A stretch of DNA of 64,000 nucleotides from Codonopsis lanceolata (taxonomy: Eukaryota; Streptophyta; Magnoliopsida; Asterales; Campanulaceae), in the NCBI GenBank assembly GCA_013146195.2, contig CM028379.1, positions 59,965,693 to 60,029,692 on the forward strand, read 5' to 3'. Of this stretch, positions 34,565 to 46,009 are shown piece by piece; the stretch's first letter is position 1, and every line of letters starts with the position of its first letter. The notes under the pieces are model-generated. The model was given only the letters and a program-made list of their open reading frames with translations. It had not been told where the DNA came from and searched no databases. A program made the position numbers and the translations under genes.

Positions 34565-37227
34565 ATGGTAAGAAATTTCAAACCTAACTCAGTAATCACA
34601 GTGTAAGCACAAATTTACACACTTTCGTATGTAATTACACCATTATTGACTGTTCATATGACTCCTTGCTCCATAACTCTTAGAACTTCAATATTTACTG
34701 TTCATTACTGGTAGTATCTACATATTACTGCTCACGAACTGTCGATTTTAGTATTCTGAGTAATATTCAGCCTGTATATGGCGTTTCATGAGTTGTCTAG
34801 AAATTTCTAGGGCTTGTTGCTACACTTTGTTCACATTTCAAGTTCTTGAGCTTTTGCCCTAGTTCCTGAAATTTTTAGGTTGGAACTTCTTCTGCATCTA
34901 CTGTTCCTGAACAGGCTCAGAATCCAACTATAGAGATTCCAACACTGCCCCCACTATGTATCATCCGGGGATGTGCATTGACGAACCGTCTGTTTGTGCT
35001 TATGCTTCTGGGGTCAAAATTGTGGATGACTGAACGATGCGGGATTACGCCCTTGTGTTCATCTTTGGAGGATGTCGACTTCAGCAATCTTCTAGTGGAA
35101 GAATTCTTCCAGATGGCTACAATCAATGAATCCAGAACGTCCATCACTGCTATTGTCAGGACCGTCACCGTCACTATCACTGCTTCCAGAATCGCCAAGA
35201 TTATTGGCGTGGAATTCGATGGCCCCACTTCACTGACAGATGATGAAAAGGCCACTGCTTGGTCTTATATACGCGGGGAGAACACCCCAAGGGAGGCTGC
35301 TGCTAAGATGAAGAGGACTTTATTCGAAGACGATGTCTACTTCATCAGTCATCTATTCGACAAAGTCGATCTTCAAAGCGGCACCGCGACATTATGACTT
35401 GAACCATTTGGAATACACGTCTGTGTCATTCTCAACCTTCGACTCAACTGGGCACATATTCTATTTGAGCTGCTGTGCGATGCTGTAGAAGCAGTCAAAG
35501 GTTCTCTCAAGCAGAAGCGACCTTTCGTTCGTCTTCTCAATACTCTTCTTCGGTCAAACACGAAATTTCATACACGCATCTTTGCCTTTGAGAAGAAGAA
35601 AATTCAAAAATATATCCAATTCACCAGCACCTTCATCATTATCACCCTCAAGCTGAAGAACGAGAAGAGAGTTCAGCAAGGTCTTCACCCTCTGGTCATC
35701 GTCCATGTCTTGAACCCCCCTCCACTTAAAGTTATCAGAATCAATCCAGAGACAACTGTGGATGCTTTCATGGCCAAGCATCTGAGGAAGAAGCTCTCTA
35801 AAGAAGCTGCTGCTGAAGGCTGCTCCAACAAAGCTGCTGAACCTGCTCCCTCCACAACTCTCAAGAAGAAGAAGAAGATGTCTTCTGTTGAGGAGGAGCC
35901 AGTTCCAAAGAAAAGGAAAGCCACTTCCTCAAGTCTTTGCTACCGCTACCACCTTTCGTTCGCGGGCCAAAAGAAAAAAAGAAAGGCTGGCTGCTCCATG
36001 CGCTCCAGGCTCCTGCACTGTTGAGGCTGCTGAACCAGACCCTGCTCCTCTCCGCTCTCGAAAGCGAAAAACCAAACACACCAAACCCTCAGAACCCTTC
36101 ATCCCTTTCGTTCCACCTTCATCTCCTATCTCTTCTTCCTCTCCTTCCCTTACTTCTTCAACAGCCCCTGCTGCTGTTGGGGAGGAGCCTGCTGCTACCC
36201 CTCCTTCTTCTCCTACTTCCTCTTCAACCCCTGCTGTTGTTGAGGAGGAGCCTTCTTCACCTGTTCCTAAGAAGAAGAAACGCAGACTTCGCAAGAAGTC
36301 TGTGGCTCCAACACCCTCTTCTCCACCCTCACCTACCACCGACTCTATCCCTTCTCCACCATCTTCTCCCGAACCTATCTCCATCCTTCCTCCTGCATCT
36401 TCCCTAGCCTTTATTCCCACTCCTTCTACCCCATCTACTTCCTTCTCTATGCCCGATCACTTCTCTCCTCTTGCCCCTCACATATCGACTCTTCTCTACC
36501 AAACCGCCTTTCTACCAGAAATCTTCCCTCCTATCTCTCAATACATCACTTCTCTTTCCATCTCTGCTGATCTATACCAAATTCTCTTTCCTTCCATCTC
36601 TTCTGCCACCCATTCCTTTCTTTTTGATTTCTCTTCTATTTCCGACCTTCTCTACCCTTCTACCTCCCCTCCTAACTTCATTCTTCTACCCGACTATCCT
36701 TTTCCCTCCTACCTTTTAGAAGCATCCTCTTCCTCTTCCTCTTCTTCTTCTTTCTCTGTCAGTAACCTACAATGACCAGCTCGCTCAGCTCAACATCACC
36801 GTATCTTCTATGGCATAGCAGATCGAGGTGCTCAGCTATGGCCTCAACGCTACTCATGCCACCATCTTCGACATCGGCAAGATTGTTGATCAACTGGTGA
36901 ATGACACTGCTCAAGCCTTCACTACTCACCAGTTCCTGGTTCAAGATCAACAAGCTTTCACGATAGGCATCTTTGCACTCTCAGCAGATCAGCATTCGTG
37001 CCCTCTTCGATGAGCTCAAGACCGGCATGGCACGAGCAATTATTCGTAGACGGGAGGTTGCTGATTTCACTGATCTTCGCCTCGTCGAACAAGCAGATGC
37101 AAGGGCTGCTGCTGCTGAACAGCGTAGGGTTGGTGCCATCAGGGAGGAGAGAGCTACTCACTTTAGCTCTCACTTTTTGAATCAAGCCCTGATTGAAGAA
37201 ACGAGCGACTCAGAAACGCCTAAATAG
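34565..37227 (+). pseudogene. Envelope-like extra ORF of the Sirevirus-type element
   Basis: The ATG at 34565-34567 is followed at once by a donor (ATG/GTAAGA). An acceptor TTTTTAG ends at 34878, giving a 311-bp intron and a frame that stays open to 35397. The protein then continues with frameshifts through about 35430-36024, 36020-36775 and 36973-37227. It has an N-terminal globular part (SRIAKIIGVEFDGP, WAHILFELLCDAVEAVKG), a long Ser/Pro-rich middle with Lys-rich clusters (PKKKKRRLRKK), a Leu/Ser/Phe-rich segment, and a C-terminal Ala/Arg/Glu-rich stretch that looks like a coiled coil. An extra ORF here is known in Sireviruses and called envelope-like. I see no clear signal peptide or membrane anchor, so that function is not supported. 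Frameshifts make it non-functional as read. Confidence 0.55.
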
Positions 37228-37680
37228 CGAGAATCGAGTGCGGGTTGGAGACTACTTAGAACGACGACGCACTTTCGGCCCAATCTATTACGATTCATTG
37301 GGTATTTAGTTACGTATCTTTGTTTTTAAACTCTGTTGTTTTACCAAAACTTGGCGTTAAACGACTTGTTTAATCACAGATGACTTCAGTTTCTTTCAAA
37401 GTTTAAATTGCTTTATCTTGCTATTATTTAGTTCATTTAAACTTCGTGTTTAAATCTTTACATGTTGCATGTGTGCTTATCTCATAGATTTAAACCCTGC
37501 TCTACTTAGTACTTGTTTTTAATGCTTTTCTCTTGTAAGTACTTAGTCTAGTAGCTATCTCTCTACTAAGGCTTCTGCTCTGAGAGGCATGTCTGCTCTT
37601 AATAAAAAAACTTTAAGACATGTTATTATCTCAGTGCATGATTCAAAGTCTGGTAGTAGCTGAGATGATGACATCAACCA

Positions 37681-37693
37681 AATAGGAGGAGAT
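37681..37693 (+). other. Polypurine tract
   Basis: AATAGGAGGAGAT immediately precedes the LTR start at 37694. This is the plus-strand primer position of a retrotransposon. Confidence 0.7.
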
Positions 37694-38904
37694 TGTTGAT
37701 TCCTAATTCTAGATTTGGTTGAGTCATCCTCGATTCTAGTGTCTGATGGCTAAAAGGTGCTGCGTACCAATTAGTGTGGCAAGCTCTTAGAATCAATTTG
37801 TTTAGAACTGTTTAGTGTTAGTTTTAGGCGCGGCGCGGTTTGCAAGCCTTCTTGGCCTGGAAGAACAGCAGACTTTGAAGTCTGCTCAAAGTGCAAAAAT
37901 TAAAATAGCCAAATCATGAGATTATGACACGTGTACACCTATTTAGATATTTTCGAAAATATCTAGTCATTATGTCTTCATCAGATTTCATTTTCAAGAA
38001 GTCAACTTTACATGCTGACAACTGTCCAGACTGTTTCCTGAAACCTGAAGACTGAAGACATTACCCTTTTTGGCTAAGAAGACTTTCGGTGAGCGCATGC
38101 GATCGAAACCTTACTCTATTTGGGAATGTCTTCTGCACACACTGCATCTCGATGACTATGGTTACATCTCCCAAAGCGCCGAATTGCATTCAATGCAATT
38201 GAGAGCGTTGGACCTGACGACCCACTCTGTCTCAGTCCAACGGTCCAAAGATCTCTTCCTGGTATTTATTCAAGTCTTGAAGATCTGAAGAATAACTCTT
38301 GCGCATTAAACTCTCAAGCTTCATCTTCAATACTCAAGCATTCAAGAGATCAAAGGACAAGGGCTAACACTTCACCAAACTTTACAGTGCTGCAGATCGC
38401 CATCTTAAATTCGTTTCAGCTTCTTTTAGTTTGTTTTTAAACTGTTCTTTAATTCTGCACGTGAAGAGAACAATTAATCATTGATTGTTTCTCTCACCAT
38501 TATACACTTGGTTAAAAACTTATTTTGTACACGATCCATTAGAGATCTTACTCATAAACCTAGTGGATAAACAAGTGCACTTTTAAAATCCAAAGCTAAC
38601 CACTTTGGTAGTGGATGTAGTACTATTCACAGTACGAACCACTTCAAATTCATGTGTGTTGTTTGAACTGTTCTTATCATTCTCATTAACTGCTTGTGCT
38701 TAACTGTTTCAGAATCTGCACTACCTTCACAGCATTCTTGATAGTTCAGATTCTGCTTTGTTTCCGCTGCCTTAACACTTCTATTCAAACCTTCCAAGAA
38801 ATCATTAAGAAGTGTTTACGAAAAGTTTTTTAAAAAAAAAACATAACTAGGCTATTCAACCCCCCCCCCTTCTAGCCTAGATTGAGCCTATTTTGGGACC
38901 AACA
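37694..38904 (+). repeat. Sirevirus-type LTR, copy B (shared)
   Basis: A complete 1211-bp LTR that is at once the 3' LTR of body A and the 5' LTR of body B. The primer-binding site TTGGTATCAGAGC after it is intact. Such a shared LTR arises by unequal recombination between copies. Confidence 0.9.
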
Positions 38905-38972
38905 ATTGGTATCAGAGCCTGATTCTCTGAAAATTCATTTTTTCCAAGCTTAACCTCTTGTGAATAGATCCT

Positions 38973-41212
38973 ATGGCTCACTATATGCTGCCTACTTCAA
39001 ATACAAGCCACGTCCCAATATTGGACGAAGACCACTTCGAAGTATGGAAAGATAAAGTTATGAGATATATGAACTCTATTGACAATCGGTTGTGGCAATG
39101 TGTTCTAACAGGTCCTTATATTCCAATGAAACCCAACCTACTTGCCGAAGTAGCCAATGGTCCTCCTGAGATACCTAAATCCATGAACGAATGGACAGAC
39201 GAAGAAATGAGGCTCGTTGAACTCGACAGCAAGGCTATTCATATCATATCCAGCTCTGTCGACACAAGCACATATCAATAGATCATCAGATGCAAAACTG
39301 CCAAGGAAATGTGGGAAGCCTTGGTGGAATATCTTGAAGGAGATCTACCCACCAGAGACAACAGGAAATACAATTACATTCAACAATTCGATTCATTCAG
39401 AAAAGATCCTAAGGAGACTCTATGGCAGGCCTACGACAGATTTTGTGAGGTAGTAAACAGTTGTTATTCTTTAGGAAAGGAATATAGTGTTAAAGAAGTA
39501 AATATGAGATTTTTAGCTTCTCTAGGAAGTTTGTGGCATGTGAAAACCACTGCAATAAAAGAGTCCAAAGACTTGAACTCCATGCACCTCAGAAGCTTGT
39601 ATGCGAGTCTAACAGTCTATGAGCAAGAATTACTTCAAGCTCAAGAACAGGACAAACATTTTAAACTTCCTTCCTTTTCTGCCATTTCTCAGGAAATTCC
39701 TGCCCAAGAAAATAAACCATCTACTTCTTCAAATGAGAATGAAATCCTTTCTGACGAACAATTTGCTATGTTCGTTAAGAAATTTCAAAAGTTCTCAAAA
39801 TTTAACAAAAAGAATGAAGCAAACCAGCATTTAACAAAAAGAATGAAAACTCACACAACAATGAGTTGGTTTGCTACAATTACAGGAAGCCTGGTCACTT
39901 TGCTTCTAAATGTCCCAAGCCAAAATATGAAGCTTATAAAAGGAGACCTTCTAAATCATTTTCTAAACATAGAGGTCTACTGGCTGAGGACTTAGAAGAA
40001 AACCATGTATCCACTTGGTTTGAAACTGATTCTGATGAGGATGATAGTGATGACTCACCCGAGCAGGCACACATCTGCCTCGTTGCTCTAGAGTCACCAC
40101 CCACCTATGACTCAGATAGTGAAGTTAAATACTCTCCTTTTCAAGCTAACATCGAACAATCTCCTGAAGAGCCTTCAAACGAAGAAATCCTCAAGGATGC
40201 TCAAGACATGCTAGAGGAATTCAATGAATTTAGAAAGGCCTATGTTAAGTTAGCTAAAAGTCATGAGTGAGAGAAATCCATCTTTGAAAGCCGAGTTAAA
40301 AACTCTCCATGGAGTCCAGCAGGAAAGTATCAAGTTAAAAGAAGAGAACAAGTTTCTCAATGAAAAGGTTGCTTGCCTTATTGATCATGCCAAAGAGTTA
40401 TCTGCTGAGAAAGATGAGTTGCAAAAAACCATTAACTCATGGAATAACTAACGGCAGTCTTTGATCAAATTCTTGGAGATCAGAAGTCCTCAACAGATAA
40501 ATCTGGGCTAGGATTCTCTAATAACATTTCTGGTGCAACCTCTGAACAAGAAAAAGAACATTTTACAGTGAATAGCAATGTTCCCGCTCAATATCAGAAA
40601 CCTAACAAGGGTAAAGAAGGAATTGGTTATACTGATACTCCTTATAAATACCCTAAGGTTCAAATTATCAAAAACAGTGAAGCTTTGAAAGCAAAACAAT
40701 CATCTGCTGGAGAGAAACCTGCTAAAGGTGGTGCAGACTCTCAACGGCCCTCCACCAGCACTTCTGTGAAAGCAAAGGCTGCTGTTTCAGGGCCTACGAA
40801 AAGTCTGCTCAAACCTATCAGATTCATTAACAGTACTACAGATGGTGCTGCTGCTGCACATGATGTTAATACCAAGCTTAAAGGCAAAATGCATGAGGTA
40901 TCGAAATCTACTACCAGCAAGTATTTCTCTGCTAAAGCAAAGACTGCTGTGTACAAACTCAAGAAACCTCACACAGATACCCCTAAGCTTGCTGTTAACA
41001 AGACTGCTAAATCAAAAGCTGCTGTTAAGAAAAATGTTCAAAAACCTTCCAACACCCAGCATGATCAAATAGATTTATGTAATTTCCATCATTGTACATT
41101 TTGTAAATGTTTTGGCCACTTGGTCCATGAATGTCTGCTGAAATCCATCATGAAGCATGTTGGATCCCCTATTCCAAAAATCAGGCAAGTATGGGTTCCA
41201 AAAATACGCTAA
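38973..41212 (+). pseudogene. Sirevirus-type gag, body B
   Basis: It begins MAHYMLPTSNTSHVPILDED and reads to an in-frame TAG at 39279-39281, then resumes at once (KTAKEMWEALVEYLEGDLP), so a single stop splits the UBN2-type gag core. A frameshift near 39830 leads into the first zinc knuckle (CYNYRKPGHFASKC, second Cys replaced by Tyr). After an acidic segment and stops there is a basic Lys/Thr-rich region (40568-41212) ending with a second, complete knuckle CTFCKCFGHLVHEC. Gag packages the RNA in virus-like particles. This copy is defective. Confidence 0.8.
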
Positions 41213-41272
41213 CCATTTGGACCCATAAGAAAAATAAAAGGGGACCATGATTTTCTTACCCTTACATCTCAG

Positions 41273-41968
41273 GTGTGCTTCATGGCTAGCTCAAATTCAG
41301 AAAAGAAAGATGTATGGTATCTAGATAGCGGCTGCTCAAGACACATGACCGGAGAATCATGCCTTCTCTCTAACACTTCTGAAGTGGAAGGCCCTCCAAT
41401 CATCTTCGGAGACAATGCTAAAGGAAGAACAATTGGCTATGGATCCATCATTCGAGGAAATCTCTCCATTGGAAAAGTCTCTTTAGTAGAAGGCTTGAAA
41501 CATAATCTTCTGAGTATTTCTCAATTCTGTGATAAAGGGCTTATCTGTCAATTCTCTTCAAACAGATGTGATATCAAGGATCCAGTCTCCTGCTCAACCT
41601 TGGTTACTGGACATAGACAAGGGAATGTTTATGTGATAGATTTAAATGCTTACAACAAAGCTGCCAGTCTATGTCTTGTGGCAAACTCTGCTCAAGACAA
41701 AAGCTGGCTGTGGCATAAAAGACTCAGCCATTTGAACTTCAAATATCTGGTCAAGCTATCCAAAGAAGGTCTAGTTAAAGGATTGCCAAAGGTCTCTGCT
41801 GATCATAATCGCGCGTGTAAAGCCTGTCAACTGGGAAAGCTTTCAAAAACATCCTTCAAAAGCAAACCAGGACTCTCACCATTATACACTTGGTTAAAAA
41901 CTTATTTTGTACACGATCCATTAGAGATCTTACTCATAAACCTAGTGGATAAACAAGTGCACTTTTAA
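41273..41968 (+). pseudogene. Protease/GAG-pre-integrase fused to LTR sequence, body B
   Basis: The frame is open for 231 codons. It has the protease active-site box WYLDSGCSRHMTG, then LLSISQFCDKGLICQF, the GAG-pre-integrase SWLWHKRLSHLN and KACQLGKLSKTSFKSKPGLS. At that point coding sequence runs into LTR sequence, so the last 30 or so codons are translated LTR. The junction falls at CTCTCA (41873-41878), present in both the gene and the LTR. Confidence 0.85.
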
Positions 41969-42288
41969 AATCCAAAGCTAACCACTTTGGTAGTGGATGT
42001 AGTACTATTCACAGTACGAACCACTTCAAATTCCTGTGTGCTGTTTGAACTTTTCTTATCATTCTCATTAACTGCTTGTGCTTAACTGTTTCAGAATCTG
42101 CACTACCTTCACAGCATTCTTGATAGTTCAGATTCTGCTTTGTTTCCGCTGCCTTAACACTTCTATTCTAACCTTCCAAGAAATCATTAAGAAGTGTTTA
42201 CGAAAAGTTTTTTTTTTAAAAAAACATAACTAGGCTATTCAACCCCCCCCCCCTTCTAGCCTAGATTGAGCCTATTTTGGGACCAACA
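41873..42288 (+). repeat. Sirevirus-type LTR, copy C (3' third)
   Basis: Corresponds to 38491-38904 of copy B and ends ACCAACA at 42288. The first roughly 800 bp of the LTR, together with the rest of pol of body B, is deleted. Confidence 0.9.
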
Positions 42289-42829
42289 ATAATCAACATG
42301 ATTTCGGACCAAAGGAGGAAGTTCCCTCCTCTCTTTGCCTGATTTCGGGTTCATTGGTGCTTTCCCCTTCCGATATCTTGAGGAAGAAGCTATCTGTGCA
42401 GAAAAACAAAATTTTTGGCGAAAGAAAATTGAGAAAAGAAGAGAAAATTAGAGAAAATGAAAGGAAAATTCTTCCGTCAACAATGGAGGAAAAGAAAGCA
42501 GAAAGGAGAAAAAAATGAAGGCTGCTCCTTCATCCCGTAAGTGAATAAGGGAGGAAAAGTGGGATTTTTCACTTTTCCCCCTCCAAGCAACTCAGAGTCA
42601 ACACTTTAGTCCTCAAAATTCTAAAGTTGCAAAATGGCCCCTAAGACTTAACATAAAGTTAACAAAAGTAATTTTGTTAACCAAATTCGACGGCCTTTCA
42701 TCTCGAGAGCAGGAAAGCTCATGTCTCCAGCAAGTCAGCTACAAGACAAGCAGAAAAGTCAGAAAATTCGGCGGCAAAGGTAAGCATCCTTTCCTTTTTG
42801 TAAAAACCAAAAAAAATCATCAAAAAAAA
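42289..42829. other. Tat-type 3' internal sequence
   Basis: Non-coding, purine-rich sequence of the Ty3 element resumed after the copia insertion. No motif is recognised apart from the purine runs. Confidence 0.4.
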
Positions 42830-43860
42830 AAGGAAAAAAACAAAAAAAGAGGAATATTCAAAAAAAAAAAAAAAAAGAGGCATAAAAACAAAAAAAAAAA
42901 GAGGAAGAAAAAAGAGAAAAATCTTTGTCGTGTCCAACAGATTTCGATCAGTTGGGTGCAGTTTTCGAAAAATTTGGAGAAAATTCCTTTTGTCGTATTC
43001 GACGACATTTATCGGTCGAGTACAGTTTTCGAAAATTTGAAAGTTTTCTTATTGTGTTTGGAAACAAGGTATTTGACCAGCCAGACATGATTTTGAAAAT
43101 GCCTCTTAACGTATTTCAACGACAGGTTTTTACCGGGTGAAATATGGTTTTCGAAATACACAAAAATCTTCATACCGTATTTGTCAACGATTTCGGACCG
43201 GGAGAATATGGCCTTTTTCGAAAAACATGAAAATATTTTTTTTTCGTTTGTCTCTCGGATGGGTCTTTGAGATCCCCAGCATGAAAGACCAGAACTGCAG
43301 AAATAGTTCAAATCAGCTGAACCAGCAGCAGCGGTCAAAAGCATAAAAAGGTAAGAAAGGTAAGGCTTGCTTATTCTACTTTCATAAATAAATAAAAAAT
43401 CTTTTTCAAAAAAGTTTTGTTTCAAAAAAAAAGAAAAAAGAAAAAAAAGAGGAATATTCAAAAAAAAAAAAAATGAAGGGAAGAAAAGAAAAATCTTTAT
43501 CGTATCCAACAGATTTCGATCGGTTGGGTATAGTTTTCGGAAAATTTGAAGAAAATTCCTTTTGTCGTATTCAACGACATTTATCGGTCGAATACAGTTT
43601 TCGAAAATTTGAAAGTTTTCTTATTGTGTTTGGAAACAAGGTATTTGACCAGCCAGGCATGATTTTGAAAATGCCTCTTAACGTATTTCAACGACATATA
43701 TTTATCGGTTGAAGTAAGGTTTTCGAAAAACACAAAAATCTTCATACCATATTTGACAACGGTTTCGGACCGGAAGAATACGGCTTTTCGAAAAACATAA
43801 AAATCTTTTTTTCCGTTGTGTTCTCGGATGGGTTCTGACCCAAAGGACACAACATCCTCA
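42830..43860. repeat. 572-bp tandem duplication before the 3' LTR
   Basis: CCAACAGATTTCGATC occurs at 42934 and 43506. The whole block from AAAAGAGGAATATTCAAAAA (about 42848 and 43448) to CTCGGATGGGT is present twice with small differences. Tandem repeats between pol and the 3' LTR are typical of the Tat/Ogre branch. Confidence 0.85.
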
Positions 43861-44195
43861 TTGGTTGTTCGTCTTGCTTGAGGCCGAACTACGTTTGGTC
43901 TGATTCCTTTTATTAAGGGATACGTAGGCAGCCTATATTAGTAGGTCCGACCATCAAAGCACTTAATTTGCATATCTGCTTAAAAACTGCGATAACCTGT
44001 TATAACTGACTAAAAAATGTCTAGGATATGGAGGTTTGTTTCATGTTAAAAAATTGTTGCATTATAAGTGCTACCTGTTGCATCTTTCTCCCTCGTTTTA
44101 TAATTGAACGAAATTGGAGAGTCTATTTCTTATCAACGATGTTCGTCTACTCAGTAAGCTGCGGGTTACCCGTAGACTTCATCGTTGAGGGGCTC
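43861..44195 (+). other. 3' untranslated end and polypurine tract of the Tat-type element
   Basis: Contains GAACTACGTTTGGTCTGATT and GGGATACGTAGGCAGCC, words recurrent in Tat-lineage elements, and ends with GTTGAGGGGCTC, the likely polypurine tract, just before the LTR at 44196. Confidence 0.55.
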
Positions 44196-46009
44196 TGTAG
44201 ACACCCCAATTTCGTACCCGTGGTATGTGACATGACATAAAATATCAAGACCTGTTAAAACATTAACAAATGTCAAGTTATAGGGTCAAAAGTGCAAAAG
44301 GACAAAGCAGGATGCGCAAAAGAATGAAATGCAGGGTTCAAAGTGCAAAATTTGGAAACTATGAAAAAGTTGGCGCCACCCATATGAAATCTTGGCATGG
44401 CACCAAGATTAAGCTTCCTAGCGCCCAAAATTGCCTTCCCGGCTCCCAGCTTCTTCAACAGTGGTCGTAATGTCCAAATTTGTCTGCGATTGGTACAACT
44501 GATTGATGCTTAATGAAGGAAATTTAATTCCCTCAGTGTCCCTCAATCCAGCCTATAAATAGAGGCCTTGGGGTCCGCCTTCAACACAGAATTTCAGCGA
44601 TAAAAATTCTCCGCGTTCTCGTTACGCTGGAGAAATAGAGAGCGAAGTGAGATAATGAGTGATCACCTCAAAAAGCCTCGAAACCCTGCCAAACCTCCTC
44701 CAAACACAAAACCAACCGATAGAAGTGAGCCTTAGCCCCCCAGCTAGGTATCCACCCTATTTCCCCGGTCCAAAAATCGTTAAAAGAGCAGTTGCTCTGC
44801 CCGATTTAAAAGGCCAAATCAGCTAGAAATAAGCCGTTATTCTGCCCGATTTCAGCCTACCTCAAGCAAACACAACAACCAAAATAAACAGTTACTCTGC
44901 CCAAATCCCAAGGCCGAAAGTAACTTTCAGAAGCAGTCACTCTGCCCGAATCCACACAACACACAACAACAAAAACAACAACAACAACAACAAAAAAGAC
45001 TCCCTCTCCCTGAAGGACAGAGCGAGCACACCCTAGGCCGTCAGTAAGTTTTATTTTAAAGTTTTTATTTGTAAAAGTATTATTTCCAATCCGGCCCAAT
45101 GTAGATATATAAGCAGTTGTGCTGCCCGGATTTAGTTAGGAAATAGTACTAAAAAGAGCCATTATTATGGCCAAATATTTTCAAGTATATTTGTAATAAT
45201 TTGTAAAAAGAGACAGTTGCAAGTCCGTAAATAATGTAGACAAATGAATGTATTTGTAGGCAGTTAATGCTTTATTTATCTATTAAATAAATATAACAAA
45301 AAGCATACTTTAGCCAAAAACTGTTTTGAGACCGAAAGGGCGAGTTAGGTGCCTAGCACCTTCCCAATTCGTAACTTAGCCTCCGGACCCGCTTTCTATT
45401 ATCTCTGGTTTTCTTTTTGGTTTTGCTTTATTTATTCCTCAAAATAAAGATGGCGACTCTAAAACATTTTGGATCCAGTGGGGCCTCGCAACATCTTTCC
45501 TTGCACTTTTCCGTTTTCCCCTAAAAAAGGGAAAATGGGAATGGGAAGGTGATGTACTTCCTATGTCCTGGTATCCCCTAAACAAGGGATAACTTGACGT
45601 AGAAAACCCAAAGCACCCATAGTGATCCGAAATATGCCATAAGGCTATTTTTCATAAAATCCATAGTGGGGGCGCTGCAACATTCATTCCTTGCACTTTC
45701 CTGCTTTCCCCTAAAAAAGGGAGAATGAGAATGGAAGAGTGATGCATTCCTATATCCTGGTATCCCCTAAAAAAGGGATAACTTGACATAGAAAACTCAA
45801 AGCTCCCATATTGGATCAAAATCCACTAAAGGCAACCGAGACGCATTCTAACGCGCTACTCTGACAGCACTCCTCTCGCACATTTGATTTCGTCTTCCCC
45901 TAGAAAAGGGAGGGTGGAACGAGAGCAGTGGATGTCACCGCATCCGCACGTACGCGCACCCCTATCCAAGGGCGTGAGGGGCACAAGCGCAATTTCCCGG
46001 GAACCCACA
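44196..46009 (+). repeat. 3' LTR of the Tat-type element
   Basis: It is 1814 bp, begins TGTAGACACCCC and ends AACCCACA followed by the TSD ATTAT. A TATAAATA box is at 44554-44561. CTCTGCCC recurs four or five times after it, at intervals of about 50-90 bp. Confidence 0.9.

Larger units (their letters stand above)
26972..42288 (+). mobile_element. Sirevirus-type Ty1/copia compound: LTR-body-LTR-body-LTR
   Basis: Three LTR copies start or end with TGTTGATTCC...GGGACCAACA: 26972-28187 (complete), 37694-38904 (complete) and 41873-42288 (3' third only). The first two are each followed by the TTGGTATCAGAGC-type primer-binding site for initiator tRNA-Met and then a gag beginning MAHY. Body A (28188-37693) has gag, pol and an extra ORF. 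Body B (38905-41872) stops in the GAG-pre-integrase region. Two zinc knuckles in gag and a third ORF before the 3' LTR fit the Sirevirus group. The outer flanks TTGGG and ATAAT do not match, so there is no intact target duplication. Confidence 0.8.
17873..46009 (+). mobile_element. Tat/Ogre-type Ty3 retrotransposon, 28.1 kb with nested copia
   Basis: The LTRs start TGTAGACACCC at 17873 and 44196. The right LTR ends CCCACA at 46009. ATTAT flanks the element on both sides (17868-17872 and 46010-46014), a perfect 5-bp duplication within the 61-bp array. The interior has a gag tail with a zinc-knuckle-like CEYHQTSGHLTDKC box, a reverse transcriptase fragment, an antisense ORF, tandem repeats before the polypurine tract, and a primer-binding site starting TGGCGACT. 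These fit the Tat/Ogre branch of plant Ty3 elements. RNase H and integrase are absent. A copia compound (26972-42288) is inserted in it. Confidence 0.8.

Noticed and set aside
35929..36420. 163-codon Gly/Glu-rich open frame on the minus strand
   Set aside because: It mirrors the Ser/Pro-rich segment of the plus-strand envelope-like ORF; low-complexity coding commonly opens the opposite strand.
38905..38920. TTGGTATCAGAGCC resembling a tRNA end
   Set aside because: It is the primer-binding site complementary to initiator tRNA-Met directly after an LTR, not a tRNA gene; no cloverleaf surrounds it.
42719..43008. Phe-rich minus-strand and Lys-rich plus-strand frames
   Set aside because: They come from A runs in the tandem-duplicated 3' region of the Ty3 element.
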